Below, piece by piece: positions 63,787 through 64,000 of a stretch of DNA of 64,000 nucleotides. The DNA lies in the NCBI GenBank assembly GCA_019233755.1, contig JAFAMD010000068.1, forward strand, positions 62,001 to 126,000, given 5' to 3'. This DNA comes from Acidobacteriaceae bacterium. Its GTDB lineage: Bacteria > Acidobacteriota > Terriglobia > Bryobacterales > Bryobacteraceae. The position numbers were made by a program, and so were the translations under genes. The number at the start of each line of letters is the position of its first letter. Within the stretch, counting starts at the first letter, position 1. The notes beneath the pieces are model-generated. The model was not told the DNA's origin and made no database searches. It saw only the letters and a list, made by a program, of their open reading frames with translations.

Positions 63787-64000
63787 ATGCGAGCGACTGA
63801 GGCGGTAAAGCGAAGGCCCTATAAGGCGCTTTGGACCGCCGTGTTTCTGCTTGCTGCTATTGGTGTAGCGGCGGCAATCCGCAGATTGATCGTTCTGGCA
63901 ACCGGCCCGGGTACAGGCTACAGTGCGGGCGTCGACGCCGGCTTCGCGCGGCATCCTTTGCTCACGCTGGTGCACATTCTTCCCGGCATGCTGTTTATGT
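63787..64000 (+). CDS. DUF2306-like membrane protein, N-terminal part
   Basis: ATG 63787 opens a frame that continues past the window end; 71 codons are visible. A short basic N-terminus is followed by a membrane helix (LWTAVFLLAAIGVAAAI), a loop, and HPLLTLVHILPGMLFM. The last phrase is the conserved start of the DUF2306 membrane domain, a multi-helix family of unknown function. It begins 11 bases after the ADOP permease stop, so it may be part of the same transcript. Confidence 0.65.
   Translation, partial: MRATEAVKRRPYKALWTAVFLLAAIGVAAAIRRLIVLATGPGTGYSAGVDAGFARHPLLTLVHILPGMLFM

Overview
The window looks like a piece of an Acidobacteriota chromosome, probably from the Solibacter/Bryobacter side. 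This is inferred from gene families, not from a marker gene. The pointers are a TonB-dependent receptor with an N-terminal carboxypeptidase-regulatory domain, a PadR regulator overlapping a 913-residue ADOP-type permease, an ECF sigma factor with a HEAT-repeat anti-sigma candidate and two DUF4097 proteins, a fused LptF-LptG permease, and secreted TldD/PmbA proteins. LpxB, LptFG, porin and TonB-receptor genes show a Gram-negative envelope with lipid A. I see no rRNA, tRNA, CRISPR array or intact insertion sequence.

Layout. 0-5.4 kb: end of a HbpS/GlcG-like gene, a TonB-dependent receptor, a cyclopropane-fatty-acid-synthase-like methyltransferase whose 3' end runs into a dispersed repeat, and an MFS transporter. 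5.4-13.9 kb is accessory: a lone deaminase-fold, toxin-like protein (HAE and PCATC motifs, charged tail), an ion channel, a three-gene run of envelope hypotheticals, an IS630 remnant fused to a broken gene, a DHFR-like reductase, a secreted glycoside hydrolase, an enolase-superfamily pseudogene, a second copy of the dispersed repeat, and an ADOP permease collapsed by an in-frame deletion. 13.9-17 kb: sigma/anti-sigma/DUF4097 operon. 17-18.8 kb: hmp-nsrR nitric-oxide operon with a 27-bp operator palindrome. 18.9-22.6 kb: two-gene exporter of fused permease-ATPases. 22.6-27.3 kb: phospholipase C, FmdB zinc ribbon, Mth938-like protein and a membrane glycosyltransferase.

27.4-37.9 kb is one tightly packed minus-strand run: uvrA, CPBP protease, mtnA, TldD-like, PmbA-like, LptFG. 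38-43.4 kb on the plus strand carries mbfA (ferritin-like/VIT1 iron exporter), an AhpD-like protein, an ATP-dependent DNA ligase and a MrfA-like helicase. 44.4-47.5 kb pairs lpxB with an M1-peptidase-like protein that has lost all of its zinc ligands. 48-51 kb has a glycosyltransferase, a sigma-54 activator and RlpA. 51.1-51.35 kb is a compact unit: strong promoter, a 22-residue Lys/Ala peptide, and a terminator. 51.4-58.9 kb: a DcaP-like porin, then dnaE-accA and a small membrane protein that seems to start at CTG, and a DUF2461 protein. 59-64 kb: a second membrane glycosyltransferase, padR-ADOP permease and the start of a DUF2306-type membrane protein.

The main working modules are envelope building and LPS export (lpxB, lptFG, rlpA, porin, sigma/DUF4097), iron and NO stress (mbfA, hmp-nsrR), DNA repair and replication (uvrA, ligase, MrfA-like helicase, dnaE), and an accessory stretch with a possible deaminase effector and several gene remnants.
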